Assembly: GCF_017639205.1 (NCBI RefSeq)
Contig: NZ_CP071139.1
Span: 7,501,501 to 7,565,500 of the forward strand
DNA length: 64,000 nt
Reading direction: 5' to 3'
From: Streptomyces nojiriensis
GTDB taxonomy: Bacteria; Actinomycetota; Actinomycetes; Streptomycetales; Streptomycetaceae
In this document: positions 9,499-18,810 of the stretch, one piece after another
Layout: each line of letters starts with the position of its first letter
Position numbering within the stretch: position 1 is the stretch's first letter
Translations under genes and position numbers: made by a program
The notes under the pieces: model-generated
The model's input: only the letters and a program-made list of their open reading frames with translations
Databases searched by the model: none
Told to the model about the DNA's origin: nothing

Positions 9499-10059
9499 GT
9501 GAGTGCGAATATGTGGGAATCCCGGCCCGCCCCGACGCCCGCGCTGACCGGGACCGAGCTGCTGCGCTGGTACTGGACCCTGGCCGAACTGAGCGCGCTC
9601 GCCCGGGAGATGGGCCTGTCGGCCGGCGGCGGCAAGGCAGCCGTCACCGCGCGGCTCGCCGCCGCCCTCGACGGACTTCCCGCGCCCGCCGCCCCGGCGG
9701 CCCCCGCGGCGCGCCGCGCCGGGCGCCAGCTCACCGCCCCCGTCACCGGCGCGACCGTGATCCCGCCGGGCCAGCGCTGCAGCCAGGTGCTGCGCGCGTA
9801 CTTCGTCCGCGAGATCGGGCCCGGCTTCCACTTCGACGCCTTCATGCGGGACTACGTCGCCCAGCACGCGGGACACACCCTCGCCGAGGCCGTCGACCAC
9901 TGGCACGCGACCCGCGCCCGGGCGGCCGAACCCCAGGAGGTGGGCGCCCAGTTCGAGTTCAACCGGTTCCTGCGCGCCTGGCACGACCGGCACCCGGACG
10001 GGGCCCGCGCCGAGGCCCTGGAAGCGTGGCGGGCCCACCGGGCCCGCCCCCGCGACTGA
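9499..10059 (+). CDS. SAP-like domain protein, DUF6434-type
   Basis: A 186-residue soluble protein. Residues ~15-60 (LSALAREMGLSAGGGKAAVTARLAAAL) look like a SAP helix-extended loop-helix motif, often nucleic-acid binding. After an Ala/Pro linker, the C-terminal half (QRCSQVLRAYFVREIGPGFHFD, with later QFEFNRFLRAW) matches what I remember of DUF6434 proteins. No catalytic residues known to me. GTG start; an internal ATG sits five codons in. Function unknown. Confidence 0.72.
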   Translation: MSANMWESRPAPTPALTGTELLRWYWTLAELSALAREMGLSAGGGKAAVTARLAAALDGLPAPAAPAAPAARRAGRQLTAPVTGATVIPPGQRCSQVLRAYFVREIGPGFHFDAFMRDYVAQHAGHTLAEAVDHWHATRARAAEPQEVGAQFEFNRFLRAWHDRHPDGARAEALEAWRAHRARPRD

Positions 10060-10080
10060 GCCAGGACACACCCCGGCACG

Positions 10081-10203
10081 TCACGCGCGCTCGTCGCGCA
10101 GCAGGACGACGCCGTTGCCCACGAGGTCCTGGCGCAGGGCGGCCTCCTCGGGCACGACGTCCCGCACGACCGCGGGACCGGCGGTCGGCCGGTGGTCCGC
10201 CAT
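10081..10203 (-). CDS. possible 40-residue protein
   Basis: A short reading frame with a credible ribosome binding site (GGAAG, eight bases before ATG 10203) that ends in DLVGNGVVLLRDERA, a tail that looks protein-like. It fills the gap between the SAP-type gene and the CoA hydrolase on the opposite strand. An upstream ATG at 10221 would add six residues. No family recognised; could be chance in GC-rich DNA. Confidence 0.33.
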   Translation of the reverse strand: MADHRPTAGPAVVRDVVPEEAALRQDLVGNGVVLLRDERA

Positions 10204-10291
10204 CGGCGCGATCTTCCGCATGACAGCCCACGGTACGCCCCGGGAGCGCCCGGCGGCGGGAGCGGCGCGGGCCGCGGCGATACTGGCCCGT

Positions 10292-11380
10292 GTGAAGACC
10301 GAAGACGTGAAGCCGGAAGACGCGGACACCGTGCTGTTCCACACCGACGGCCGGACCGGGGTGGTCACCCTCAACCGCCCCGGGGCCATCAACGCACTCA
10401 CCCACCCCATGGTGATCCGCATCGACGAAACCCTCGCCGCATGGGCGGCCGACCCCGCCGTCCGGCAGGTCCTGATCCGCGGCGCCGGTGAGCGCGGCCT
10501 GTGCGCGGGCGGGGACATCCGCGCCATCCACGACGACGCCAAGGCCGGGAACACCGCCTCGGCCGGCTTCTGGCGCGACGAGTACCGGCTCAACGCCCGC
10601 ATCGCCCGCTATCCCAAGCCGTACGTCGCCCTCATGGACGGCATCACCATGGGCGGCGGCGTCGGCGTCTCCGCCCACGGCTCGGTCCGAATCGTCACCG
10701 AACGCTCCCGCGTCGCCATGCCCGAGACCGGCATCGGCTTCGTCCCCGACGTGGGCGGCACCTACCTGCTCGGCCGCGCGCCCGGCGAACTCGGCACCCA
10801 CCTCGCGCTCACCGGCACGGCGGTCGGCGCCGCCGACGCGCTGCTGTGCGGGCTCGCCGACCACTTCGTACCGGCCGACCGGCTCCCGGAGCTGACCGCC
10901 GCCCTCGCCGACGCACCCGTCCACGAGGTGCTGCCGCGGTACAGCGCCGCCCCCGGGCCCGGTGACCTCGCCGACCGGCGCGGCTGGATCGACCACTGCT
11001 ACGCGGCCGCCACCGTCGAGGAGATCGTGGAGCGGCTGCTCGGCCAGGGGGAGCCCGCCGCCAAGGAGGCCGCCGAGACGATCCTGGCCAAGTCCCCGAC
11101 CGCCCTCAAGGTCACCCTCGCCGCACTGCGCCGGGCGGCGGAGCTCGGCCCGCTGGAGCGGGTGCTGGCCCAGGAGTTCCGGGTCTCCTGCAACGGGCTG
11201 ACAGCGCCCGACCTGGTCGAGGGCATCCGGGCGCAGGTCGTCGACAAGGACCGCGACCCGCGCTGGTCCCCGGCGACCCTGGCCGAGGTGGCCGACGCGG
11301 ACGTGGAGCGCTTCTTCGCCCCGCTCGGGGAGGACCGCGAACTGCGTCTGCCGCCGCGGGAGGACCTCAGCCGAGGCTGA
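10292..11380 (+). CDS. 3-hydroxyisobutyryl-CoA hydrolase / enoyl-CoA hydratase family
   Basis: Crotonase-fold enzyme of 362 residues, longer than simple enoyl-CoA hydratases and typical of the 3-hydroxyisobutyryl-CoA hydrolase branch of valine degradation. Visible family motifs: GERGLCAGGDIRAI (oxyanion hole and CoA contact), MDGITMGGGVGVSAHGS, PETGIGFVPDVGGTYLL with the conserved Glu and Asp used by the hydrolases, and a C-terminal helical extension. I chose GTG 10292; the frame is open further upstream but that sequence has no family character. Its last 14 bases overlap the 3' end of the convergent tetR gene. Confidence 0.87.
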   Translation: MKTEDVKPEDADTVLFHTDGRTGVVTLNRPGAINALTHPMVIRIDETLAAWAADPAVRQVLIRGAGERGLCAGGDIRAIHDDAKAGNTASAGFWRDEYRLNARIARYPKPYVALMDGITMGGGVGVSAHGSVRIVTERSRVAMPETGIGFVPDVGGTYLLGRAPGELGTHLALTGTAVGAADALLCGLADHFVPADRLPELTAALADAPVHEVLPRYSAAPGPGDLADRRGWIDHCYAAATVEEIVERLLGQGEPAAKEAAETILAKSPTALKVTLAALRRAAELGPLERVLAQEFRVSCNGLTAPDLVEGIRAQVVDKDRDPRWSPATLAEVADADVERFFAPLGEDRELRLPPREDLSRG

Positions 11381-12044
11381 GCCGCATCTCCAGGCCGTCC
11401 AGGACCCGCTGGAGTCCGTAGTCGAAGGTCTCCTCGCGCAGCTTCCGCGGGTCCCGGCCCTCCTGCGCCACGCGCTCCCCGGCCCGGTGCGGGCCCTGCG
11501 GCCGCTCCTGTTCGCTCCGCCCGCTCCGGGCGAGCAGCGAGAGCTGGGCGGCCTCGCCGGTCGAGGCGCCGACCACGTAGGAGAGGACCGCCTTCATGGC
11601 CGGGTCCGCCTCGGCCGCCGGGAAGCCGGCCGTCCGGAAGAGCGCCAGCATCCGCTCCGCCGTGCGCGTCAGGTTCGGGCCGAGGTGTGCCGGTCCGACC
11701 TGGCCGAGCACCGAGGCCAACCAGGGGTGGCGCAGGGCCATCGCGCGCAGGCTGTGGCCACTGCGGGAGACGGCATCGCGCCACTCCGCCGGGCCCGTCG
11801 CACCGGGCACCTCCAGCTCCCCGTGGACCTCGTCCACGACCAGCCCGATCAGTTCGTCCTTGCCCGCAACGTGCCGGTACAGGGAAGTGGCGGCGGCGCC
11901 CATCCCGGTGCCGAGCCTGCGCATGCTCAGTGCCTCGATGCCCTCGGCGTCGAGCAGCCGGATCGCCGCCGCGACGATCGCGGGCCGGCTGAGCGCGGGC
12001 TGCTGCTCCTTGCGGCGCGGGCGCGTCCGCTCGTCTGCTGACAT
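11367..12044 (-). CDS. TetR/AcrR-family regulator
   Basis: A 225-residue TetR repressor with an N-terminal helix-turn-helix (IVAAAIRLLDAEGIEALSMR, then SLYRHVAGKDEL) and a C-terminal TetR_C-like ligand domain ending FDYGLQRVLDGLE. The target is not clear. The CoA hydrolase gene converges on it, and upstream, beyond a hairpin, lies a truncated uvrA-like gene. It is notable that a remnant of a second TetR C-terminus at 13345-13407 shares the GL..VLDGL ending. Confidence 0.88.
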   Translation of the reverse strand: MSADERTRPRRKEQQPALSRPAIVAAAIRLLDAEGIEALSMRRLGTGMGAAATSLYRHVAGKDELIGLVVDEVHGELEVPGATGPAEWRDAVSRSGHSLRAMALRHPWLASVLGQVGPAHLGPNLTRTAERMLALFRTAGFPAAEADPAMKAVLSYVVGASTGEAAQLSLLARSGRSEQERPQGPHRAGERVAQEGRDPRKLREETFDYGLQRVLDGLEMRLSLG

Positions 12045-12070
12045 GCCGCCAGCCTAACCGACGGTGCGAA

Positions 12071-12095
12071 CGCCGTACGCGGCCCGCGTACGGCG
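12071..12095 (-). terminator. hairpin after the uvrA-like gene
   Basis: Perfect 11-bp stem CGCCGTACGCG / CGCGTACGGCG with a three-base loop, 13 bases past the stop of the uvrA-like gene and before the tetR start. Likely a terminator for the former; it could also act as an operator for tetR because it lies 27 bases upstream of that ATG. Confidence 0.6.
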
Positions 12096-12107
12096 TCCCA
12101 TGCCGTG

Positions 12108-13343
<1,236 letters not shown>

Positions 13344-13344
13344 C

Positions 13345-13407
13345 TTCGGCCTCCGGTGCGTCCTGGACGGCCTGGCCCACCTGATCGACTCCCGTCCGGC
13401 GCGGTAA
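13345..13407 (+). pseudogene. 3' remnant of a tetR gene
   Basis: Twenty codons plus a stop read FGLRCVLDGLAHLIDS and end PAR. This resembles the last helix of TetR regulators; the intact one nearby ends YGLQRVLDGLE. No start codon or DNA-binding part is present. It abuts, head to head, the broken 5' side of the uvrA-like gene, so both look like leftovers of one deletion across a divergent pair. Confidence 0.6.
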
Positions 13408-13447
13408 TCCGATGGGCCGGCCGCGCGGGCCGGGCCATCATGGCCGC

Positions 13448-14239
13448 ATGACCGGTGATCGTGTTCTGCTCCTCGCCCCCCGCGCCTCCGACACGCGGCT
13501 CCGCCTCGCCGAGGCGGCCGCCGGGCGCGGGCTGCGCGCCGTGACGGCGGAGGGCTGGAGCCCGCCCGACGGTGCCCGGGGCGCCGGGCGCACCCACCTC
13601 TACGGCGGGCCGCTGCTGGCCGACAAGGTGGCCCGTGAACTGGACGTCACCGCGCTGGAACCGCCCGCCGACTGGCTCGCGCGGCTGCCGCTCGCGCTGA
13701 CCGGGCGACGGGTCGAGGCGGTCACCCTGGCCGAGGCCCGGCGACTGCGCCGGCCGGCCTTCGTCAAACCGCCGACCGACAAGTTCTTCCCGGCCCGGAT
13801 CTACCCGGACGGCTCGCGGCTGCCCGGCCCGGACGCGTTCGACGACGACCTGCCGGTGCTGGTCAGCGACATCGTCCGGTTCGACCGCGAGTACCGGCTG
13901 TTCGTCCTGGACGGGGCCGTGCACGACGGCAGCCGCTACGCGGTGGGGCCCAGGCTCGACCCGGCGCCGCTCGCCCTGGACCCGTACGCGGCGGAGGTCC
14001 GCGCCTTCGCGGCCGAACTGCTCGCGGCGGCCGACGGCTCACTGCCGTCGGCCGCGGTGGTGGACGTCGGCCTGCCGGACGGCGGCGGATGGGCGGTCAT
14101 CGAGGCCAACCCGGCCTGGTCCAGCGGAGGGTACGCCTGCGACCCGGAGCGGGTGCTCGACGTCGTGCTGCGGGCCGCCGGACCCACGGCCGAAACCGCC
14201 CCGGCGGACCTGCCGTTCGCCCGGGCCGCTCAGCGGTAG
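13448..14239 (+). CDS. ATP-grasp domain protein (DUF4343-like)
   Basis: A 263-residue cytoplasmic protein of the ATP-grasp type. Visible: a Lys in PAFVKPPTDKFF for nucleotide binding, an acidic region VLVSDIVRFDREYRLFV, and the metal-binding end VVDVGLPDGGGWAVIEANPAW with Asp/Glu/Asn in the expected spacing. Family members ligate a carboxylate to an amine or thiol; the partner here is unknown. ATG 13448 is preceded by a weak site. The 3' end overlaps the convergent SDR gene by ten bases. Confidence 0.8.
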   Translation: MTGDRVLLLAPRASDTRLRLAEAAAGRGLRAVTAEGWSPPDGARGAGRTHLYGGPLLADKVARELDVTALEPPADWLARLPLALTGRRVEAVTLAEARRLRRPAFVKPPTDKFFPARIYPDGSRLPGPDAFDDDLPVLVSDIVRFDREYRLFVLDGAVHDGSRYAVGPRLDPAPLALDPYAAEVRAFAAELLAAADGSLPSAAVVDVGLPDGGGWAVIEANPAWSSGGYACDPERVLDVVLRAAGPTAETAPADLPFARAAQR

Positions 14240-15153
14240 CCGGTGGTGTCCGCGGGGCGGTCCGGGTCCTGGACCTCGACCATGTAGCGCCAGGCGTCCG
14301 GGCGGCTGCCGTCGAGGTCCGTGAAGCCGTACTCCCGGGCGAGCTGCCCGCTGGAGAGGGACCGGCCGTTCCAGCGGGCCACCTCCGGGTCCGCGGCGAG
14401 CGCCGCGACCGCCCGGCCCACGTACGACGGGGTCTCGGAGATGGCGAAGTGCGGGACCTCGGCCAGCGCGTCCCGCCAGTTCGCCTCCGTCACCCCGAAG
14501 GTGTCGAGCATCATCTCCGAGCGCAGCCAGCCCGGCGTCAGCGCCACCGCCGTGGCCCCCCGCGGCCCCAGCTCGTGCCCCAGCGCGAACGCCATCCGCA
14601 GCACCGAGGACTTGGCGATGTCGTAGAAGAAGGACACCCGGTAGCGGCTCGCGTTGTACTCGGCGGTTCCGTCCGTCATCTCCACCACCAGACCGCCCGG
14701 CTCGCGCAGCAGCAACGGCACCGCGAAATGGCTGGTGATGGCATGGGTCTCCACGGCCAGCCGCATCAGCCGCAACCCCTTGTCCAGGTCGTGCTCCCAG
14801 ACCGTGCTGTCCCACTCGAAGAGCAGCTCCCCGCCCCAGATGTCGTTGACCAGGACGTCCAGGCGGCCCTGTTCCGCGTCGATCCGGCCGACCAGGGCCT
14901 CGACCTCCGCCGGCACCAGATGGTCGGCGACCACCGGGATCCCCCGCCCGCCCGCCGCGGTGACCAGCTCGGCCGTCTCCTCGATCGTCTCGGGCCGGTC
15001 GTACTCCGACCGCCTGCCCCGGGTGCTGCGCCCCGACACGTACACGGTCGCACCCCGCGCGCCCAACTGGACCGCGATGCCCCGGCCCGCGCCGCGCGTC
15101 GCCCCGGCCACGAGGGCCACCCTGCCCTCAAGAGTTCGCTGTGTCTCCGGCAT
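14230..15153 (-). CDS. short-chain dehydrogenase/reductase
   Basis: NAD(P)-dependent oxidoreductase of the SDR family, 307 residues. The cofactor motif is AGATRGAGRGIA with an Arg-rich stretch after beta-2 (SGRSTRGRRS), suggesting NADPH. The active-site region reads YNASRYRVSFFYDIAKSSVLR, giving Tyr-x-x-x-Lys. Its start lies 26 bases inside the end of the upstream MFS gene, so the two are probably translated together. Substrate unknown. Confidence 0.87.
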   Translation of the reverse strand: MPETQRTLEGRVALVAGATRGAGRGIAVQLGARGATVYVSGRSTRGRRSEYDRPETIEETAELVTAAGGRGIPVVADHLVPAEVEALVGRIDAEQGRLDVLVNDIWGGELLFEWDSTVWEHDLDKGLRLMRLAVETHAITSHFAVPLLLREPGGLVVEMTDGTAEYNASRYRVSFFYDIAKSSVLRMAFALGHELGPRGATAVALTPGWLRSEMMLDTFGVTEANWRDALAEVPHFAISETPSYVGRAVAALAADPEVARWNGRSLSSGQLAREYGFTDLDGSRPDAWRYMVEVQDPDRPADTTGYR

Positions 15154-16399
15154 GCCCCGACCCTACGACGGACACCGCCGCCAGCGAGAGCGACAGCCCG
15201 GCCGCCGCCAGAGCCAGCGCCGGGCCCGGCCCCCACAGCGTCCAAGCCGCCCCGAACAGCAGGGAACCCGCGAACCGGGCCAGTGCCTGGGCAGTCTGGA
15301 GCACCGCGAGCCCGGTCGTGCGCAGCCCGGCGGGCAGCAGCGGCCCGGCCGCGGCCATCAGCACCCCGTCGGTGGCCGCGTAGAACAGGCCGAGCGGCGC
15401 GAGCACACCGACGACCAACAGCGCCCCCGCCCCCGCCGCCGGTACCGGGGCCAGGAGCAGCAGGCAGGCGCCGAGCAGCAGCACGTGCCCGCCGAGGAAG
15501 ACCCGGCGCCGACCCAGCCGGTCGGCGAGCCGGCCCACGGGCAGCGCGGCCAGCAGGAAGACGGCCGCCGTGCCGACGGGCAGCAGCGGGAAGTACCCGG
15601 CCGACAGGTCGAGCCGGCGCTGGAGCAGCAGGTAGAGGAAGGCGTCGCCGACGGTGAACAGGCCGAGCACGGCGGCGGTCACGCACAGCCCGCGCAGGCC
15701 GGGCAGGCGCAGCAGGGTGCGTACCGGGAGCGGCGCAGGACGGGTCCGGTCCGGCGCGGGGGCGGGCGCCGGGGCCTCGCGGACGAAGAGCGCGAGCAGC
15801 ACCACGCCCAGGACGGCGACGCAGCAGCTCACGGTGAACACGGCCGCGTAGCCGTCCACCGCCACCCACAGCACACCGAACGCGGCCAGCGGCCCCAGCA
15901 GGGCGCCCGCCGTGTCCAGCGCCCGGTGCACCCCGAAGGCGCGGCCCTGCTCCCCGGGCGGCACGGACAGCGAGATCAGCGCATCGCGCGGGGCGGTGCG
16001 CAGGCCCTTGCCGGTCCGGTCGGCGGCGAGCACCGCCGCCACCGACCAGGGGGTGGCGACGGCGAGCAGGGCCGCCTTGCAGGCGGCGGACAGCGCGTAG
16101 CCGGCGCCCGCGACGAGCTTGTGGCGCCGGGTGCGGTCCGCGATCCGCCCGCCCGCGAGGCGGAGGACCGCGGTGGCGCCCTGGTGCAGACCGTCCAGGG
16201 CGCCGAACGCGAGCGGGGACATGCCGAGTCCGGCCATCAGGTACAACGGCAGCACGGCGGTGACCATTTCCGCGGAGACGTCCGTGACCAGGCTGACCAG
16301 CCCGAGCGCGAACACCGTGCCGGGGACGGCCCGCAGGGGGCCCTTCGGGGCCGGGGTGTCCCCGGCGACGTCCGAGGCCCGGCTGGTCGACAGGTACAC
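15128..16399 (-). CDS. MFS transporter
   Basis: A 423-residue major facilitator with about twelve hydrophobic segments. The first helix LGLVSLVTDVSAEMV and the loop-2 motif GGRIADRTRRHKLV match the branch of actinobacterial drug/metabolite exporters. GTG start with GGAGG five bases before it. It sits between the secreted phosphoesterase (24 bases upstream) and the SDR (overlapping), so the three may share a transcript. Substrate cannot be inferred. Confidence 0.87.
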   Translation of the reverse strand: MYLSTSRASDVAGDTPAPKGPLRAVPGTVFALGLVSLVTDVSAEMVTAVLPLYLMAGLGMSPLAFGALDGLHQGATAVLRLAGGRIADRTRRHKLVAGAGYALSAACKAALLAVATPWSVAAVLAADRTGKGLRTAPRDALISLSVPPGEQGRAFGVHRALDTAGALLGPLAAFGVLWVAVDGYAAVFTVSCCVAVLGVVLLALFVREAPAPAPAPDRTRPAPLPVRTLLRLPGLRGLCVTAAVLGLFTVGDAFLYLLLQRRLDLSAGYFPLLPVGTAAVFLLAALPVGRLADRLGRRRVFLGGHVLLLGACLLLLAPVPAAGAGALLVVGVLAPLGLFYAATDGVLMAAAGPLLPAGLRTTGLAVLQTAQALARFAGSLLFGAAWTLWGPGPALALAAAGLSLSLAAVSVVGSGHAGDTANS

Positions 16400-16423
16400 G
16401 GATGCCTCCAGAGCGGGCCGGGT

Positions 16424-17698
16424 CTAGAACCAGTTGACGGTGAGCGGGAACGCGGCGGTGACGGTGGTGCCCGTGGCGTCGGTGGCGGTCGCGGTGACCT
16501 GGACCGTGCCGCTGCCCCACGGCTTGCCGCTGATCCGGCCGGAGCCGGCGTCGACGCTCAGGCCCCAGGGCAGGCCGGTGGCCGCGTACCGGACCGGAGG
16601 TCTGCCGCCGGTGGCGCTGAGCTGGATGGTGCAGGACTGGTTGAACTTGCAGGTCTGCGGCCCGGGGTCGGCCAGTTGCAGGCCGCCCGGGGTGGGGGTG
16701 GGCGTGGGCGTCGGGGTCGGGGTCGGCGTGGGGGTCGGAGTGGGCGTGGGCGTGGGGGTCGGGTCCGTGGAGGTGTCGAACACCTCGGTGATCGGCTGGA
16801 CGCCGGCCGCGTTGCCCGCGTGCGTCGCCGTGCCGAAGAGGTCCTCGAACGTCCGCAGCAGGTGGTGGTGGTTGAAGGCCGTGGCGTACTTGCCCGTCCT
16901 GACCTTCGCGCCGTGGAAGACGGTGGCGATCTGGTTCGAGCCCAGGTAGTTGTCCTCGTCCCAGGTCAGCACCAGGAGGCTGTTGTTGGCCTTCGCCCAC
17001 TGCGCGTAGGCGTCGAGGTTGTTCCTCGTCCAGGTGTCACCCGTGGAGACCGAACACGAGTGCATGTCGTTGCACTGGTTGGGGACCACGAACGACAGGC
17101 TCGGCAGCGCCGCGAAGTTGTTCTGCGGGAACTGCGCCCAGGTCTTGCCCGTGTTCAGCGGCACGTTCTTGAAGGCGAACCACGGGTTGTGCTTCTGCGC
17201 GTACTGGCCGTTCGTGCAGGCCGTGGACCCCTCGCCCGGCAGGTCCTCGTTGTACGTCGCGAAGGTCTTGCCGGCCGCGATCAGCTCCTGGCCGAGGTTG
17301 GCCGCCGTCATCGACTGCGGGGTGTAGCAGCCGTCGCCCGTGATGCCCTGCGTGGCGCCGGAGAAGAGGTTGAAATAGTTCGGCTGGCTGGGGTGGGTCA
17401 GCGCCTTCATCCCGGTCAGGCTCGCGCCGCCGTTCGCCAGCTGGTTGATGTACGGGGCGTTCGCGCTGCCGATGATCTCCCCGTACTGCTTGTTCTCGTA
17501 CACGACGACCACCACGTGGTCGTACGTCGGCAGCGCGGCCGCCGCGGCCGGCGCGGCGGCGGAACCGGGCACGGCCGCCTGGGAGTTGGCCACGGTGAAG
17601 GCGCCCAGCAGGCCGAGCGCGCCGATCCCGGCCACGAGCGCCGGCCATCGGGCCCCGCGTCTCGCACGCGCCGTCGGTGAGGGTCGAAGGGTGGGCAT
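16424..17698 (-). CDS. secreted phosphoesterase with Ig-like tail
   Basis: A 424-residue exported enzyme of the alkaline phosphatase/phospholipase-C-like phosphoesterase superfamily (acid phosphatase group). After a signal sequence (Arg-rich start, then VAGIGALGLLGAFTVA) the catalytic domain has VVVVVYENKQYGEIIGS, HPSQPNYFNLFSG and WDEDNY. A Thr-Pro repeat linker of about 17 units follows, then an 87-residue putative Ig-like module ending LTVNWF. The same linker and module end the protein at 35935-37191. ATG 17698 is chosen because GGAGGAGAAC stands directly upstream; the longer start at 17764 has none. It probably releases phosphate from phosphomonoesters or lipids outside the cell. Confidence 0.87.
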   Translation of the reverse strand: MPTLRPSPTARARRGARWPALVAGIGALGLLGAFTVANSQAAVPGSAAAPAAAAALPTYDHVVVVVYENKQYGEIIGSANAPYINQLANGGASLTGMKALTHPSQPNYFNLFSGATQGITGDGCYTPQSMTAANLGQELIAAGKTFATYNEDLPGEGSTACTNGQYAQKHNPWFAFKNVPLNTGKTWAQFPQNNFAALPSLSFVVPNQCNDMHSCSVSTGDTWTRNNLDAYAQWAKANNSLLVLTWDEDNYLGSNQIATVFHGAKVRTGKYATAFNHHHLLRTFEDLFGTATHAGNAAGVQPITEVFDTSTDPTPTPTPTPTPTPTPTPTPTPTPTPGGLQLADPGPQTCKFNQSCTIQLSATGGRPPVRYAATGLPWGLSVDAGSGRISGKPWGSGTVQVTATATDATGTTVTAAFPLTVNWF

Positions 17699-17721
17699 GG
17701 GTGTTCTCCTCCTCGGTGTCG

Positions 17722-17739
17722 CCCGGGTCCGGACCCGGG
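17722..17739. promoter_or_regulatory. 18-bp perfect palindrome before the phosphoesterase
   Basis: CCCGGGTCC followed by its exact complement GGACCCGGG, 24 to 41 bases upstream of the phosphoesterase start and just past the end of the seven-gene biosynthetic operon. It could terminate that operon or act as an operator for the phosphoesterase; the sequence alone does not decide. Confidence 0.4.
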
Positions 17740-17760
17740 TCGTGGTCGTGGTCGTTGCGG

Positions 17761-18810
17761 TCATTCCTCGCGCCGGGCCGCACCGGCCACGGCGATGTTC
17801 AGGAACCGCGGTACGGGCCGCCCCCGGTCGCGGAAGTCCTCCGCCACCGCCGCCCGCACCGCCGCCAGCCGCGCCCGGGGCAGCAGCACCAGCACGCTCC
17901 GCCCCGGCTCCCGCCCCTGCCCGGGCGGCCAGGCGCTCAGCGCCCCGGCCCAGCGGGCGCAGGCCACGGCCCGCGCCAGCTCCCGCTGCCGGTCCGCGGC
18001 CTCCCCTCGGACGGCGACCAGCACCAGCCGCGCTCCCGACGCCGCCGGGTCGAAGTCGACGTACCGCCGGCGCCGCCGGGGTTCCGCGCTCAGCAGCAGC
18101 GCCCGGCCGGACCGGGCGAAGAGCACCGCCCGGCGCAGTCCGTCGTCCCCGTCCGGGAGCGCTCCGGCCAGCAGCAGGGCCAGCTGCTCACGGTCCGGCC
18201 GTCCACCCGCCCCCGCGTGTGCGTCGACCACCGCCAGCGCCACCGCGCACTCGGCGGGTTCCGCCGTGGCCAGCCCGGCGGCGCCCGTGAGCGAGCCCTG
18301 CACGTGCAGGTCGCTCCCGCCGGTGCCGTACCCGGCCCGGGCCAGGGCCCGCAGCACCGCGTACGGCCGGGCCGCCCAGGCGGGAGCGGCGGGCGGCGGC
18401 CCCGACAGGGTCAGCGGCAGGTCGCAGCCGTCCGCGGGATGGCCGAGGGAGCTGAGCCGCACGAGGCCGTCGGTGCGCGGGGCCGCGGCCGCGGCCGTGG
18501 GCCAGCCGGCCGCCGCGACCAGGCCGGGGGAGCCCAGGTGGAAGGCGTAGGGGGCGCTCCACACGGCGGCCGCGGGCCGCCCGTGCGCGGCCTCCAGGGC
18601 GTAGGCGACGAGCCGGAACAGCGGATCGGCCGTCGCCCGCCGGGCCAGGTCGCCTCCGGCGCGGTCGGCGGTCCCGGTGGCACCCGCCGGGTCGGTGGGC
18701 CGCCCCGGCGGTACGGCGGCGGCGGATGCTCCCGCCGTGCCCCGGCGGAGTGCCGCGGAAGGGGGCCGCTTCCCCGCGGGCGGTCCGGCGTGGCCGGCCG
18801 CGCCCGTCAC
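17761..18810 (-). CDS. degenerate galactokinase-like (GHMP) protein
   Basis: Last gene of the seven-gene operon, 349 residues. It aligns by eye with galactokinase along its length: VWSAPYAFHLGSPGLVA where galactokinases have APGRVNLIGEHTDYN; GSLTGAAGLATAEPAECAVAL for the glycine-rich phosphate loop (normally GAGLSSSA); YVDFDPAASGARLVLVAVR for the mid-protein strand; and a C-terminal AGAARR. The catalytic Glu-His-x-Asp-Tyr segment and the Ser-rich loop are lost, so sugar kinase activity is unlikely. It may be a pseudoenzyme or bind a sugar or nucleotide. GTG start shares GTGA with the methyltransferase stop. A truly different GHMP-like fold cannot be excluded. Confidence 0.62.
   Translation of the reverse strand: MTGAAGHAGPPAGKRPPSAALRRGTAGASAAAVPPGRPTDPAGATGTADRAGGDLARRATADPLFRLVAYALEAAHGRPAAAVWSAPYAFHLGSPGLVAAAGWPTAAAAAPRTDGLVRLSSLGHPADGCDLPLTLSGPPPAAPAWAARPYAVLRALARAGYGTGGSDLHVQGSLTGAAGLATAEPAECAVALAVVDAHAGAGGRPDREQLALLLAGALPDGDDGLRRAVLFARSGRALLLSAEPRRRRRYVDFDPAASGARLVLVAVRGEAADRQRELARAVACARWAGALSAWPPGQGREPGRSVLVLLPRARLAAVRAAVAEDFRDRGRPVPRFLNIAVAGAARREE

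Noticed and set aside
16685..16765. Repeat-like GT/GC-rich tract and the matching tract near 36880
   Set aside because: It is simply the Thr-Pro linker codons of the two secreted proteins, not a separate repeat or CRISPR.
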